Origin: CAWAMD01 sp963783045
GTDB taxonomy: Bacteria; Actinomycetota; Nitriliruptoria; Nitriliruptorales; Nitriliruptoraceae
Assembly: GCA_963783045.1 (NCBI GenBank)
Contig: CAWAMD010000001.1
Span: forward strand, 558,001-622,000
Reading direction: 5' to 3'
DNA length: 64,000 bases
This document shows, one piece after another, positions 27,900 through 36,743 of the stretch. Made by a program: the position numbers and the translations under genes. The notes under the pieces are model-generated. The model worked only from the letters and a program-made list of their open reading frames with translations. It made no database searches and was not told the origin of the DNA. Every line of letters starts with the position of its first letter. The first letter of the stretch is position 1.

Positions 27900-29146
27900 T
27901 GGGAGCCACGACGGACGGCGAGGAGGTGGGGGACCCCGCCGCCGACCGGTCCACGGCGTGGCTCGTGCGGCTCACGGCGGTCCTCAGCCTCGGCATGGCC
28001 GTCGGCACGCTGAGCCAGTTCGCCTTCGGGGCGCTCGCGCCGCTGCTGCGGACCGAGCTCGATCTGTCCCGCACGCAGCTCGGGGCCATCACGACCGCGT
28101 TCTTCGTGGCCGGGACGCTCGTCTCGCCCTTCGCGGGGACCTGGACGGACCGCGTCGGGGGTCGGCGGGCGCTGGCGGCGCTGTTCGCCGTGGACACGGT
28201 CGCCTTCGTGGGCATGGCGCTGGCGCCCGGCTACTGGTGGCTGCTCGCGGCCGTGGTCGTCTCCGGGCTCGCCATCGCCGTCAGCAACCCGGCGACGAAC
28301 CTCCTCGTCGCCGAGCACGTCTCGTCGAGCGCGCGAGGCGGGGTCGTCGGTGTCAAGCAGTCGGGTGTGCAGGTGGGCTCGTTCCTCTGCGGCATCGCGC
28401 TGGCGCCGCTGGGTGCCGCCATCGGCTGGCGCTGGTCGCTGGTGGTGCTGGCAGGGATCGCGGCGCTGGGGCTGCTGTCGTGCATGGGGCTGCCGCACGG
28501 CGACCCGACGGCCCGTCGCGCGGCACCCTCGGGGCGCAGCAGCCGGGAGGTCCTGCGGTGGCTGGCCCCCTACGCGTTCTTCATGGGGGCGGGTATCGCG
28601 TCGGTGACCGCCTACGTGGTCCTCTACGCCCATGAGGCGATGGGCTACACGGAGGCGGCCGCCGGGGCGCTGCTGGCCGTGGTCGGTGCCGTGGGGTTCG
28701 TCGCCCGCATCGTCTGGAGCCACTACGCCGAGCGCCACGGGGCGACCGCGTGGCCGCTGATCGTGATGGCCGGCGGAGCGGTGGTGTCGACCCTCGCGAT
28801 CCTGGCGGCGCCCCGGCTCGGGGGGGCGCTGCTGTGGCTGGGGGCGGCGGGCATCGGCCTGACGGCGGCCGCCTGGAACGGCGTCGGGATGCTCGCCGTC
28901 ATCCGGCAGGTCGGCACCGCCTCGTCCGGACGGACCTCCGGGTTCGTCATGACCTCGTTCTACGCCGGCCTGCTGACGATGCCCGTGGTCTTCGGCGTGC
29001 TGGTGGACCGCAGCGGCAGCTACCGCAGCGCCTGGATCCTCACCGTCGCCGTCTTCGCCGCGGCCCTGCTGCTCATCCTCTGGCGGCGCGCCGCCGCCGA
29101 CGAGCACGTCGCCCACACCACCACGCCACCGACCACAGGAGCCTGA
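27899..29146 (+). CDS. MFS transporter
   Basis: A 415-aa major-facilitator protein with about twelve hydrophobic helices; the loop after helix 2 carries a GTWTDRVGGRRA motif, the family signature DRxGRR. TGATG junction with the SDR. It could import the substrate or export a product; the island would then have an ABC, an NCS1-like and an MFS transporter. Confidence 0.8.
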   Translation: MGATTDGEEVGDPAADRSTAWLVRLTAVLSLGMAVGTLSQFAFGALAPLLRTELDLSRTQLGAITTAFFVAGTLVSPFAGTWTDRVGGRRALAALFAVDTVAFVGMALAPGYWWLLAAVVVSGLAIAVSNPATNLLVAEHVSSSARGGVVGVKQSGVQVGSFLCGIALAPLGAAIGWRWSLVVLAGIAALGLLSCMGLPHGDPTARRAAPSGRSSREVLRWLAPYAFFMGAGIASVTAYVVLYAHEAMGYTEAAAGALLAVVGAVGFVARIVWSHYAERHGATAWPLIVMAGGAVVSTLAILAAPRLGGALLWLGAAGIGLTAAAWNGVGMLAVIRQVGTASSGRTSGFVMTSFYAGLLTMPVVFGVLVDRSGSYRSAWILTVAVFAAALLLILWRRAAADEHVAHTTTPPTTGA

Positions 29147-29147
29147 C

Positions 29148-29681
29148 ATGTCCGACCAGCCCCGCGTGCCGCTGGTGCCCCGAACGGTGATCGACGACCC
29201 CGACCTCGAGGCGGCGATGGCGCACACCGACCGGGTGGGCACGCCACCCACCGCCAAGCTGCAGGCGATGGCCCACGCTCCCGCCATCGCCGCCGCGTTC
29301 GCCACCTACTGGCGGCAGGTCGCCGAGGGAGGCCGGGTCGAGCGGTCCATCAAGGAGCTCGGCCGGCTCACGATCGCGCAGCTGCTCGGGTGCGACGTGT
29401 GCTCGGGGGCCCGAGCGGCTGACGTGGACGACCTCGACGACGAGATGGTGGCGGCCTGCGCACTCCCTGACTTCGACCACCCGGACCCGCGGACGCGGGC
29501 GGCCCTGCGCTTCGCCCGCACCCTCGTCCTCGACGACGGCGACGACGAGGCCCGGTACGCCGAGCTCCGTGACCACTACGACTGGGGTGAGATCGTCGAG
29601 CTCGCGAGCTTCTTCTGCCTCGTCGTCGGCGACGTGCGGATGGTCAAGAGCTTCGGGCTCGAGTCCGTCGTGGGTGCTTGA
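29148..29681 (+). CDS. Carboxymuconolactone-decarboxylase/AhpD-like protein
   Basis: A 177-aa helical protein of the CMD/AhpD family. The redox-type motif is GCDVCSGARAAD (CxxC); the normal downstream His is replaced by Arg/Ala, so peroxidase-type chemistry is uncertain. Starts one base after the MFS stop with ACAGGAG upstream. Last gene of the long rightward unit; converges on the amidohydrolase at 29689 with 7 bp between stops. Confidence 0.75.
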   Translation: MSDQPRVPLVPRTVIDDPDLEAAMAHTDRVGTPPTAKLQAMAHAPAIAAAFATYWRQVAEGGRVERSIKELGRLTIAQLLGCDVCSGARAADVDDLDDEMVAACALPDFDHPDPRTRAALRFARTLVLDDGDDEARYAELRDHYDWGEIVELASFFCLVVGDVRMVKSFGLESVVGA

Positions 29682-29688
29682 GGAGCGG

Positions 29689-30759
29689 TCAGCGCAGGTG
29701 CAGCAGCGTCGCGGCGGTCCCGCCGGTGATGAGCTTCGCCTCGTCGTCGCCGATGTTGGCCGTCGCGGCGATCAGCCCGAGCGGGTCGTCCACTCCCATG
29801 TCGTAGGGGTAGTCGGTGCCGAGCACGATCTGCTCGTGCCCGACCCGCTCGACGAGGTGGCGCAGGCTGTCACCGAACACGACCGTGTCGAAGTAGAGGT
29901 CGCGCAGGTAGCTGCTCGGCGGTCGGGTGATGTGCTCGCGGCAGTCTGCCCGGGCCTCGTAGGCGTGGTCCATCCGGTCGAGGTAGAAGGGCAGGTACCC
30001 GCCGCCGTGTACGACGCACACGTGCGCGTCGGGGTGGCGCTCGAACACGCCGCCGAAGATCATGCGCGAGACCGCGACGGTCGACTCCATCGGGTTGCCG
30101 ACGACGTTGATGAGGTAGTAGTCGTCGAGCCGCTGCCCGTCGCTGAAGCCGTTCGGGTGCAGGACGACGACGGCGTCGTGCTCCACCACCTTCTGCCAGA
30201 ACGGCTCGTAGCGGGCGTCGTCGTAGTCGATCCCCTCGGCGCTCGGGTTGATCGATACGCCACGGAAGTCGAGGTCGGTCATGATGCGGTCGAGCTCGGC
30301 GACGGCGGCCTGCGGGTTCTGCATCGGCAGCGTGCCGAGGCCGACGAAGCGGTCGGGTGCGGCGGCGACGACCTCGGCGATGTGGTCGTTCTGCATCCGC
30401 GCCACCTCGGCGCCGAGGTCGGGGCTCGTGAAGTAGTAGTACTGGCCCGGGGCCAGCGAGACGGCCTGCAGGTCGATCCCCATCCGGTCCATGTCCTTCA
30501 GGCGGATCGAGACATCGGTCATCTGGGGCACGATGTCCGAGTAGTGCTCGCGGTTGTAGGCTCGGCTCGACGGGCCGAGATAGTGGATGAAGGGGTCCTT
30601 CGCCGGGTCGAACTCGTCGGCGACCAGCTGCTCGCTCTCGGGTACCAGCACGTGGCAGTGGATGTCGATGGTCGGCTCGTCGGAGCCGTTGCGGGCGCGC
30701 GTCGTGCCGGCGGAGCCGGTCTGCGGGCGCGACTCGCCGGAGCCACAGTCAGCGAACAT
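29689..30759 (-). CDS. Amidohydrolase-2 family (ACMSD-like) hydrolase/decarboxylase
   Basis: About 356 aa. The TIM-barrel metal site is visible: IDIHCHV near the N-terminus, VVLHPNG and VVHGGGYLPFYLDR in the middle, and LGTDYPYDMG near the C-terminus. These match aminocarboxymuconate-semialdehyde decarboxylase and related ring-acid decarboxylases. ATG 30759 is preferred over ATG 30777 because GGAG lies 7 nt upstream. It faces the orphan ABC ATPase across a divergent region with an operator-like sequence. Decarboxylation of an aromatic or muconate-type acid is the family expectation; substrate unknown. Confidence 0.8.
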   Translation of the reverse strand: MFADCGSGESRPQTGSAGTTRARNGSDEPTIDIHCHVLVPESEQLVADEFDPAKDPFIHYLGPSSRAYNREHYSDIVPQMTDVSIRLKDMDRMGIDLQAVSLAPGQYYYFTSPDLGAEVARMQNDHIAEVVAAAPDRFVGLGTLPMQNPQAAVAELDRIMTDLDFRGVSINPSAEGIDYDDARYEPFWQKVVEHDAVVVLHPNGFSDGQRLDDYYLINVVGNPMESTVAVSRMIFGGVFERHPDAHVCVVHGGGYLPFYLDRMDHAYEARADCREHITRPPSSYLRDLYFDTVVFGDSLRHLVERVGHEQIVLGTDYPYDMGVDDPLGLIAATANIGDDEAKLITGGTAATLLHLR

Positions 30760-30793
30760 GGTCACTCCAGAGATCAAGAGCCGGTCAGATATC

Positions 30794-30813
30794 GTGCATA
30801 ATACATACTAACG
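30794..30813 (-). promoter_or_regulatory. Degenerate island operator 5
   Basis: On the minus strand TGTATTATGCAC matches the right half of operator 3 (TGTATTATCCAT) at 10 of 12 positions; the left half is poorly conserved. It lies in the 120-bp divergent gap between the ACMSD-like gene and the ABC ATPase, in AT-rich sequence unlike its surroundings. Confidence 0.45.
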
Positions 30814-30879
30814 TGGCATGGGGCGGTGCTCGCCGCACGGAACCGGCGGCCGTCCGCCACGACGAGGAGTCCCCGCACC

Positions 30880-31692
30880 GTGACCCAGCAACGCCAGCCC
30901 GAGCGCGCCCCCGTCCTGTCCTTCGACGCCGTGGAGTACCGGCGGGCCGGCCGCAAGATCCTGTCGGACATCACCTGGGAGGTCCGGGAGGGCGAGCGGT
31001 GGGTCGTGCTCGGCCCCAACGGCGCCGGGAAGACGACCCTGCTGCGGATCGCCAGCACCTACGAGGTGCCGTCGCGCGGCAGGGTCAGCGTCCTCGGCGA
31101 ATCCTTCGGGCACACCATGATCCGCGACCTGCGCGCCCACATCGGCTACGTCAGCCAGGCGCTCGCCCGCGCGGTCCCGCGACGCACCCGCGCCCGCGAT
31201 CTCGTGCTGATGGGGCGCGACGCGAAGCTGCGCCGGTTCCAGGACGAGTTCAGCGACGCCGAGCTCGCCCACGCCGACGACCTGCTCGCGCAAGTCGGCT
31301 GTACCGAGCGGGCCGACGATCCCTTCGAGCACCTCTCCGCCGGCGAGCAGCAGCGCATCCAGATCGCCCGTGCGCTCATGGCCGACCCGCAGCTCCTGCT
31401 GCTCGACGAGCCCTCCGCCGGCCTCGACGTCGTCGGCCGCGAGTTCCTCGTGAGCGTGCTCGCCCGGGTGGCCGCCACCGACCTGCCCGGCGTGGTGTTC
31501 GTCACCCACCACGTCGAGGAGATCCCCGCCGGCTTCACCCACGGCCTGCTGCTGCGCGGCGGGTCGGTCGTCGCGGCCGGACCGCTCGACGCGGTGCTCG
31601 CCGACGAGCCGCTCTCCGACTGCTTCGACTTCCCCCTCACGGTCCAGCGCCTCGGCAACCGGTACGTCGCGATGGCGGACGGCGACCGCTGA
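30880..31692 (+). CDS. Orphan ABC transporter ATP-binding protein
   Basis: A 270-aa single ATPase with Walker A GPNGAGKTT, a Q-loop, signature LSAGEQQRIQIARAL and Walker B LLLLDEPSAGLD. It resembles YlmA/ModF-like and iron-complex-type ATPases rather than the Liv ones. No permease gene adjoins it. GTG 30880 begins the sensible N-terminus with GAGGAG upstream at a rather long spacing. Divergent from the ACMSD-like gene. Confidence 0.75.
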   Translation: MTQQRQPERAPVLSFDAVEYRRAGRKILSDITWEVREGERWVVLGPNGAGKTTLLRIASTYEVPSRGRVSVLGESFGHTMIRDLRAHIGYVSQALARAVPRRTRARDLVLMGRDAKLRRFQDEFSDAELAHADDLLAQVGCTERADDPFEHLSAGEQQRIQIARALMADPQLLLLDEPSAGLDVVGREFLVSVLARVAATDLPGVVFVTHHVEEIPAGFTHGLLLRGGSVVAAGPLDAVLADEPLSDCFDFPLTVQRLGNRYVAMADGDR

Positions 31693-31775
31693 GGTCCGTC
31701 CCGCGCCGGCGTCGGGGCGCCGCCTAGCTAGCCTGTCTGCTGCCGCAGCGACACCGACGGCAAGGGAGCGCCACC

Positions 31776-32717
31776 ATGAGCGTCGCCGCCGACCATCCCG
31801 ACGACGAGGTCCTGCCGCCGACGGTGCAGGAGGTCGCCGAGGGCATCTTCGCCTACCTGCAGCTGCACGGGCAGTGGGGGCTGAACAACGCGGGGTTCCT
31901 GGTGGGCCGTGACGCCGTCACCCTCGTCGACACGTGCTTCACCGAACAGCGTGCCCGGCGCTTCCTCGACACGGTCCGCAGGGTCGCGCCCGACAAGGCG
32001 CCGCGGACGCTGCTGAACACCCACCACCACGGCGACCACACCTACGGCAACTACCTCGTCGAGGGCGCGACGATCATCGGGCACCGGTTCGCCCGCGAGG
32101 AGATGATCGCCACCGGCCTGACGACCCAGCAGCTGTTCGGCGGCGACACCGACTGGGGGCACATCGAGATCGCCCCGCCCTTCGTGACCTTCGACGACAC
32201 GATCAGCGTCTTCGTCGACGACCTCGAGGTCCAGGCGCACTTCATGGGGCCGGCGCACACGACGAACGACGTCGTCTACGTCGTGCCCGAGCGCCGGCTG
32301 ATGTTCGCGGGCGACCTGGCGTTCAACGGCGGGATGCCCTTCGTCCTCATGGGCTCCGTCGAGGGGTCGCTCCGCGCGTACGAGCGGCTGCGGACCTTCG
32401 AGGTCGACACGGTCGTGCCCGGCCACGGCCCCGTGTGCGGGCCCGAGATCTTCGACGACATGGCCGGTCACCTGCGCTGGCTGCAGCAGCTCGCCCGCGA
32501 CGCCTTCGCTGCCGGCGTCCCGCCGCTGACCGCCGCCCGGGACGCCGACCTCGGGTCCTACGGCGCCTGGCACGACACCGAGCGGATCGCTGGCAACCTC
32601 CACCGCGCCTACGCCGAGCTCCGTGGCGAGCGCTTCGGTGCCCCGCTCGACCTCGCCCCGGCCATGGCCGACATGATCACCTACAACGGTGGTGAACGGC
32701 CCCGCTGCCTCGCGTGA
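31776..32717 (+). CDS. Metallo-beta-lactamase-fold hydrolase
   Basis: A 313-aa MBL-fold protein. The dinuclear zinc motif HHHGDHTYGN is intact, followed by His in GPAHTTND, Asp in FAGDLAF and His in VPGHGPVCG. Broad family (lactonases, glyoxalase II, hydrolases). AAGGGAGC precedes the ATG. Stands alone, 83 bp after the ABC ATPase; probably the edge of the catabolic island. Confidence 0.8.
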   Translation: MSVAADHPDDEVLPPTVQEVAEGIFAYLQLHGQWGLNNAGFLVGRDAVTLVDTCFTEQRARRFLDTVRRVAPDKAPRTLLNTHHHGDHTYGNYLVEGATIIGHRFAREEMIATGLTTQQLFGGDTDWGHIEIAPPFVTFDDTISVFVDDLEVQAHFMGPAHTTNDVVYVVPERRLMFAGDLAFNGGMPFVLMGSVEGSLRAYERLRTFEVDTVVPGHGPVCGPEIFDDMAGHLRWLQQLARDAFAAGVPPLTAARDADLGSYGAWHDTERIAGNLHRAYAELRGERFGAPLDLAPAMADMITYNGGERPRCLA

Positions 32718-32726
32718 CCGGGGCGG

Positions 32727-33233
32727 TCAGCTGCCCGTCGCCGGGTGGGCCGCCATCGTCGCGAGGATGCGCTCACCCGCGATCGCGATCCCGTCCGTCG
32801 CCGCCTCGAGCAGGTCCTGTGCCGCGAGCAGCACCGTCCGCTGCAGCACGTCGGGGTCCACGTCGCCGCTCGGGCGACCGTGGCGTGCGGTGAACACGAG
32901 CAGCATCGTGCCGTCCTCGCGCTCGCGGAGCGTGAGGTGGCCGCGCAGCATCACGTGTGCGCGGTCGCCGACGGGAACCCGCCACACGAGGTGACGGCGG
33001 TAGCCCACCTCCCCGTCCTCGGGCTTCGTGACGGTGCAGCCGCCGTCCGACAGCGGGGTCGGACGCGCCGCCCACGGTGAGCCGACCTCCTCGAGGTGCG
33101 CGCAGGGCAGCCAGCGGTCCGCGTCGCCGTAGTAGGCGATGACCGCGAGGCTCGGGTCGGAGGTGACCGGCCGGATGGCGGCGACACGGCCGCCCGGCAT
33201 CGGATGGAAGGAGCGGGTGGCCTCCGCACTCAT
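32727..33233 (-). CDS. Hypothetical protein, 168 aa
   Basis: Not recognised. ATG 33233 has AAAGGA 7 nt upstream; the longer frame to 33260 lacks this. The protein is soluble, mixed alpha/beta by appearance, with no signal peptide or membrane segment. Two blocks stand out: VAAIRPVTSDPSLAVIAYYG and HVMLRGHLTLREREDGTMLL. Converges on the MBL gene with 9 bp between stops. Confidence 0.7.
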   Translation of the reverse strand: MSAEATRSFHPMPGGRVAAIRPVTSDPSLAVIAYYGDADRWLPCAHLEEVGSPWAARPTPLSDGGCTVTKPEDGEVGYRRHLVWRVPVGDRAHVMLRGHLTLREREDGTMLLVFTARHGRPSGDVDPDVLQRTVLLAAQDLLEAATDGIAIAGERILATMAAHPATGS

Positions 33234-33335
33234 GTGGCGTCCTTTGCGGCGATGCGCCACGGACGCTATGGACCCCGTCGACCACCGGACAGGGCCACCC
33301 GGCGCGGTGTCGCCGGAGAAGGTCCCGACGAACGC

Positions 33336-33367
33336 GGGGCGCCGTCGCGCGACCGCGACGGCGCCCC
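33336..33367 (-). terminator. Perfect 14-bp hairpin after the sulfate-activation gene
   Basis: Arms 33336-33349 and 33354-33367 are exact complements with a 4-nt loop (CGAC), beginning 12 bp after the leftward stop at 33379. A strong GC hairpin without U-tract. Confidence 0.7.
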
Positions 33368-33378
33368 TGCCCGTGCCT

Positions 33379-35109
33379 TCAGTGCTTGCCGTTGTAGTAG
33401 CCCTCGGCCTCGAGGTGCAGCAGCACCTGGTTCGCGGCCTCCTCCGGGGTGATGTCGGTGGTGTCGATGCGCAGATCGGCGTCGTCCGGCACCTCGTAGG
33501 GGTCGTCGATCCCGGTGAACTGCTTGATGATCCCGGCGCGGGCCTTGGCGTACAGCCCCTTGCGGTCGCGCTCCTCGCACACCTCGAGGGGTGTCGCGAT
33601 GTGGACCAGGACGTAGCCGCCGCCGGCCTCCTCGATCTGGCGCCGGTTCTCCTGGCGGACGGCGTCGTAGGGAGCGATCGGGGCGCAGATCGCGATGCCG
33701 CCGTGCTTCGTGATCTCGGAGGCGACGTACCCGATCCGCAGGATGTTGAGGTCCCGGTGCTCCTTCGAGAACCCGAGCTCCGACGAGAGGTTCTTGCGGA
33801 CCAGATCCCCGTCGAGCAGCGTGACGGTCCGTCCGCCGGCCTCGAGCAGCTTCGTGCGCAGCACGTTCGCGACCGTCGACTTGCCCGAGCCGGACAGCCC
33901 GGTGAAGAACACCGTGAAGCCCTGTCGGTGGCGCGGCGGGTGGGTGCGGCGCAGCTCCTCGACGACCTCGGGGTAGGAGAACCACGAGGGGATCTCGCGA
34001 CCGTCGGCGAGGCGGGCGCGCAGCTCGGTCCCCGAGATCGAGGCGGTCTCGGTGCCCTCGGCGATCTCGTCGACCGGCTGGTAGTTGTCCTGGTCGGGGA
34101 CGTAGACCATCATCTTGAAGGGCACCATCGTCACGCCGATCTCGTCGGCGTGCTTGGCGAGCAGCTCCTGGGCGTCGTAGGGGCCGTAGAACGGCTCGCC
34201 CGACGAGTCGGAGCCCGGACCGGCGTGGTCACGACCGACGATGAAGTGCGACACGCCGTGGTTCTTGCGGATGATCGCGTGCCAGACGGCCTCGCGCGGA
34301 CCGCCCATGCGCATCGCGAGGTTCAGCAGCGACAGGTCGGCGGTGCCGGTCGGGTAGTGCGCGATGATGTGCTCGTAGACGCGCACCCGCGTGAAGTGGT
34401 CGACGTCTCCCGGCTTCGTCATGCCGACCACCGGGTGGATGAGCAGGTTCGCCTCGTGCTCCTTCGCGGCGCGCATCGTGATCTCGACGTGCGCCCGGTG
34501 CATCGGGTTGCGGGTCTGGAAGGCGACGATCTTCGTCCAGCCGCGGTCGGTGAACCGCTGACGCAGCTCGCGCGGGGTGCGGCGCACCTCCCTGAAGTCG
34601 TACTGGGTCGGCAGCTCGACCGCCTCGATGGTGCCGCCGAGGTACACCGGGCCGGCGATGTTGAAGAGGTAGTCGACCGCCGGGTGCTCGGGGTTCGTCG
34701 TCCCGAACACGGCTTGGGCCTCCGCCTCCTTGTCGGGGGTGTACACGTCGCCGACGGTCAGCACGCCGAGCATCGTGCCCTCGGGGTCGCGCAGCGCCAC
34801 CTTGTCGCCGGGCGACACCTCGTCCGCGAAGGCCTCGGACACGTCGAGCGTGATCGGCATCGGCCACAGCGTGCCGTCCGACAGGCGCATGTCATCGCGC
34901 ACCGAGGTGTAGTCGTCCTGACCGAGGAAGCCGGTCAGCGGCGAGAAGCCGCCGTTGGCGAGCAGCTCGAAGTCGCAGAGCTGGCGGTCGGTGAGGTCCC
35001 ACGACTTCCAGTCGCGGGAGTGGCTCTTGAGCTCGGCCGCGCGGTCCTCGTCGACGAGCAGGTCGACGAGGTGGCCGCCGTGCGGCGCCACGAGATGGGA
35101 TTCGGTCAT
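33379..35109 (-). CDS. sat: Bifunctional ATP sulfurylase / adenylylsulfate kinase
   Basis: A 576-aa fusion making APS then PAPS from sulfate and ATP. The N-terminal ~390 residues are a Sat-type sulfurylase with FQTRNPMHRAH (the QxRNP motif), HPVVGMTKPGD and GRDHAGPG. The C-terminal ~180 residues are APS kinase with P-loop FTGLSGSGKST and DGDLVRKNL. The order sulfurylase then kinase is that of the Sat-CysC fusions, unlike CysNC. ATG 35109 begins the conserved N-terminus; frames beyond it are spurious. No other sulfur genes adjoin. Confidence 0.93.
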   Translation of the reverse strand: MTESHLVAPHGGHLVDLLVDEDRAAELKSHSRDWKSWDLTDRQLCDFELLANGGFSPLTGFLGQDDYTSVRDDMRLSDGTLWPMPITLDVSEAFADEVSPGDKVALRDPEGTMLGVLTVGDVYTPDKEAEAQAVFGTTNPEHPAVDYLFNIAGPVYLGGTIEAVELPTQYDFREVRRTPRELRQRFTDRGWTKIVAFQTRNPMHRAHVEITMRAAKEHEANLLIHPVVGMTKPGDVDHFTRVRVYEHIIAHYPTGTADLSLLNLAMRMGGPREAVWHAIIRKNHGVSHFIVGRDHAGPGSDSSGEPFYGPYDAQELLAKHADEIGVTMVPFKMMVYVPDQDNYQPVDEIAEGTETASISGTELRARLADGREIPSWFSYPEVVEELRRTHPPRHRQGFTVFFTGLSGSGKSTVANVLRTKLLEAGGRTVTLLDGDLVRKNLSSELGFSKEHRDLNILRIGYVASEITKHGGIAICAPIAPYDAVRQENRRQIEEAGGGYVLVHIATPLEVCEERDRKGLYAKARAGIIKQFTGIDDPYEVPDDADLRIDTTDITPEEAANQVLLHLEAEGYYNGKH

Positions 35110-35290
35110 GCGGGATGCCTCGCGTCGGTGCGAATGGAAACGAGATGGGTGCGGGGGGCGACGGCCGCCCCGACCGTACCGTCGAACGGACACCTTCTCC
35201 GCGTCGAGGGCGGTGGGCGACCGTGCGTCGCCTTCTTGCTGGCGAGCCTAGACCGCCACGGAGGGCGGTCGAGGTGACCATCGTCCCGGA

Positions 35291-35357
35291 TCGGTCGCTC
35301 GGGCGCACGTCCCGGGTCGGTCGCTCAGGCGCACGTCCCGGGCCGGTCGCTCAGGCG
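35291..35357. repeat. 26-bp tandem repeat overlapping a stop codon
   Basis: Copies start at 35291, 35317 and 35343 (third partial) with core GGTCGCTCAGGCG. The third copy contains the stop codon and last codons of the leftward gene ending at 35351, so the array looks generated from that gene end. Confidence 0.8.
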
Positions 35358-35782
35358 CTCTCGACGTAGACCGAGAGGCGGTCGTTCACGAACCGGTGTC
35401 CGAGCCGGTCGATGAGCGCGGCGCGGGCCACGGCCGCCCCGTCCGGGCTCGCCACCACCTCGACGCTGACGACCTCGCCACGCAGACCACGCACGAACCG
35501 GCACGAGGACACGCCGGCGAGGTCGGCGATCTCCTGCTCGTCGCGCAGGGGAGCCACCGGCAGCGGCGGGGCGACGACCTCCACGGCCAGGGGGGTCTCC
35601 ACGTAGCGGGCCGACAGGTCGCGGGCCCGCTCCCCGATCTCGTCCCGCAGCGCCGGGTCCGCGATCAGGACCTGCAGGCGCGGCAGGGCGCCGTCCGGGG
35701 CGAGCGTGACCCCGAGCACGCTGGGGAGCTGCCGGAGCTCGAGCTCGAGCCGGTCGAGCACCCGGTCGTCGGGCACGGCCAT
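35351..35782 (-). CDS. Small uncharacterised protein coupled to a GGDEF gene
   Basis: A 143-aa protein of unknown function. Two similar-sized halves are apparent: about residues 5-72 (VLGVTLAPDGALPRLQVLI) and 90-143 (EVVSVEVVASPDGAA). The first half resembles the N-terminal part of the protein at 36744 (VLGAVAVADDEGVAAELQVF), so they share a domain. ATG 35782 overlaps the GGDEF stop by one base, implying co-translation and perhaps a role in the same signalling pathway. No membrane segment. Confidence 0.7.
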   Translation of the reverse strand: MAVPDDRVLDRLELELRQLPSVLGVTLAPDGALPRLQVLIADPALRDEIGERARDLSARYVETPLAVEVVAPPLPVAPLRDEQEIADLAGVSSCRFVRGLRGEVVSVEVVASPDGAAVARAALIDRLGHRFVNDRLSVYVESA

Positions 35783-36570
35783 CAGGCGGGCTCCGTACGC
35801 TGCCGCTTGTCGCTGTAGAGACGGGTGTCCGCCGCCGCGTACAGCTCGACCGCATACTCGCCGTCCGTCGGGTACGTCGCGAAGCCGACGGAGAAGGACA
35901 CCTGGGCCGTCGCGGCATGGGTCGCGAGGGCCTCCCGCAGCCGCATGATGAGGATCTGTGCCCCCTCGACGTCGGTGTCCGGCAGCACGAGCGCGAACTC
36001 GTCGCCGCCGAGCCGGCCGGCGATGTCCGCGCCGCGGATGATCCGCTGGATCTCGACACCGAACACCCGCAGGACGGCGTCGCCGGCGACGTGCCCGAGG
36101 CGGTCGTTGATCTCCTTGAAGCGGTCGACGTCGAGGAGCGCGAGGGTGCACTCGTGGCTGTAGCGGCGGGCGTGCTCGACGGCGCGGCGGAGGAACTCGT
36201 CGAAGCCCCACCGGTTGTACATGCGGGTCAGCGGGTCGGTCAGCGATCGGTGTCGGAGCACGTCGAGCTGGAGCGCCACCGCACAGAGGCTGACGACCTC
36301 GGCGGCCTCCGCTCCGTCCAGAGGACGGGAGGAGTGCAGGCCCTGGGGCCCGAACATGGCCATGTGAAGCATGTCCGATCCCTCGAGCGGGCGCCTGCCC
36401 GGTCGGAACACCTGCCGACCGACGGCCGGATCGTCGAGGACGAGCAGGAGGTCGTCCGTCCCGGCGCGTGACGCCACGCTCTCGAGGCAGCGGTAGATGA
36501 ACCGCACCCCCGAGGACGCCGATAGCAGCTGCTGGCCGGTCGACGGGTAGCTCACCACATCGGCGGACAC
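35782..36570 (-). CDS. GGDEF-domain protein (probable diguanylate cyclase)
   Basis: About 262 aa. The C-terminal 160 residues are a GGDEF domain with DPLTRMYNRWGFDEFL, DVDRFKEINDRLGH and an intact GGDEF active-site loop, so c-di-GMP synthesis is plausible; no RxxD inhibitory site is obvious five residues upstream (IAGRLGGDEF has Arg only). The N-terminal ~100 residues form an unrecognised sensory domain. GTG 36570 is preferred: GGAGG lies 9 nt upstream, while the ATG at 36651 would add a Cys/Arg-rich tail. Divergent from the gene at 36744. Confidence 0.85.
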   Translation of the reverse strand: MSADVVSYPSTGQQLLSASSGVRFIYRCLESVASRAGTDDLLLVLDDPAVGRQVFRPGRRPLEGSDMLHMAMFGPQGLHSSRPLDGAEAAEVVSLCAVALQLDVLRHRSLTDPLTRMYNRWGFDEFLRRAVEHARRYSHECTLALLDVDRFKEINDRLGHVAGDAVLRVFGVEIQRIIRGADIAGRLGGDEFALVLPDTDVEGAQILIMRLREALATHAATAQVSFSVGFATYPTDGEYAVELYAAADTRLYSDKRQRTEPA

Positions 36571-36679
36571 GGACGGACACCTCCGGGTCGGATCGACGTC
36601 ACGGTTGCCCCACGGACGTTTGCAACAGCGTGCCGGATGGCCGGTTGCCATGAGGAAGAACCACGGAAGATGGCCCGAA

Positions 36680-36702
36680 CACTACTCAGAGTGACCATAG
36701 TG
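36680..36702. promoter_or_regulatory. CACTA-N13-TAGTG dyad between divergent signalling genes
   Basis: In the 173-bp gap between the GGDEF gene and the gene at 36744, CACTA and TAGTG form an inverted repeat in locally AT-richer DNA. Could be an operator; support is weak. Confidence 0.3.
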
Positions 36703-36743
36703 GTGGCTCTGCGTGAACGATAGCGTGGAATCGAGGAGTGGCC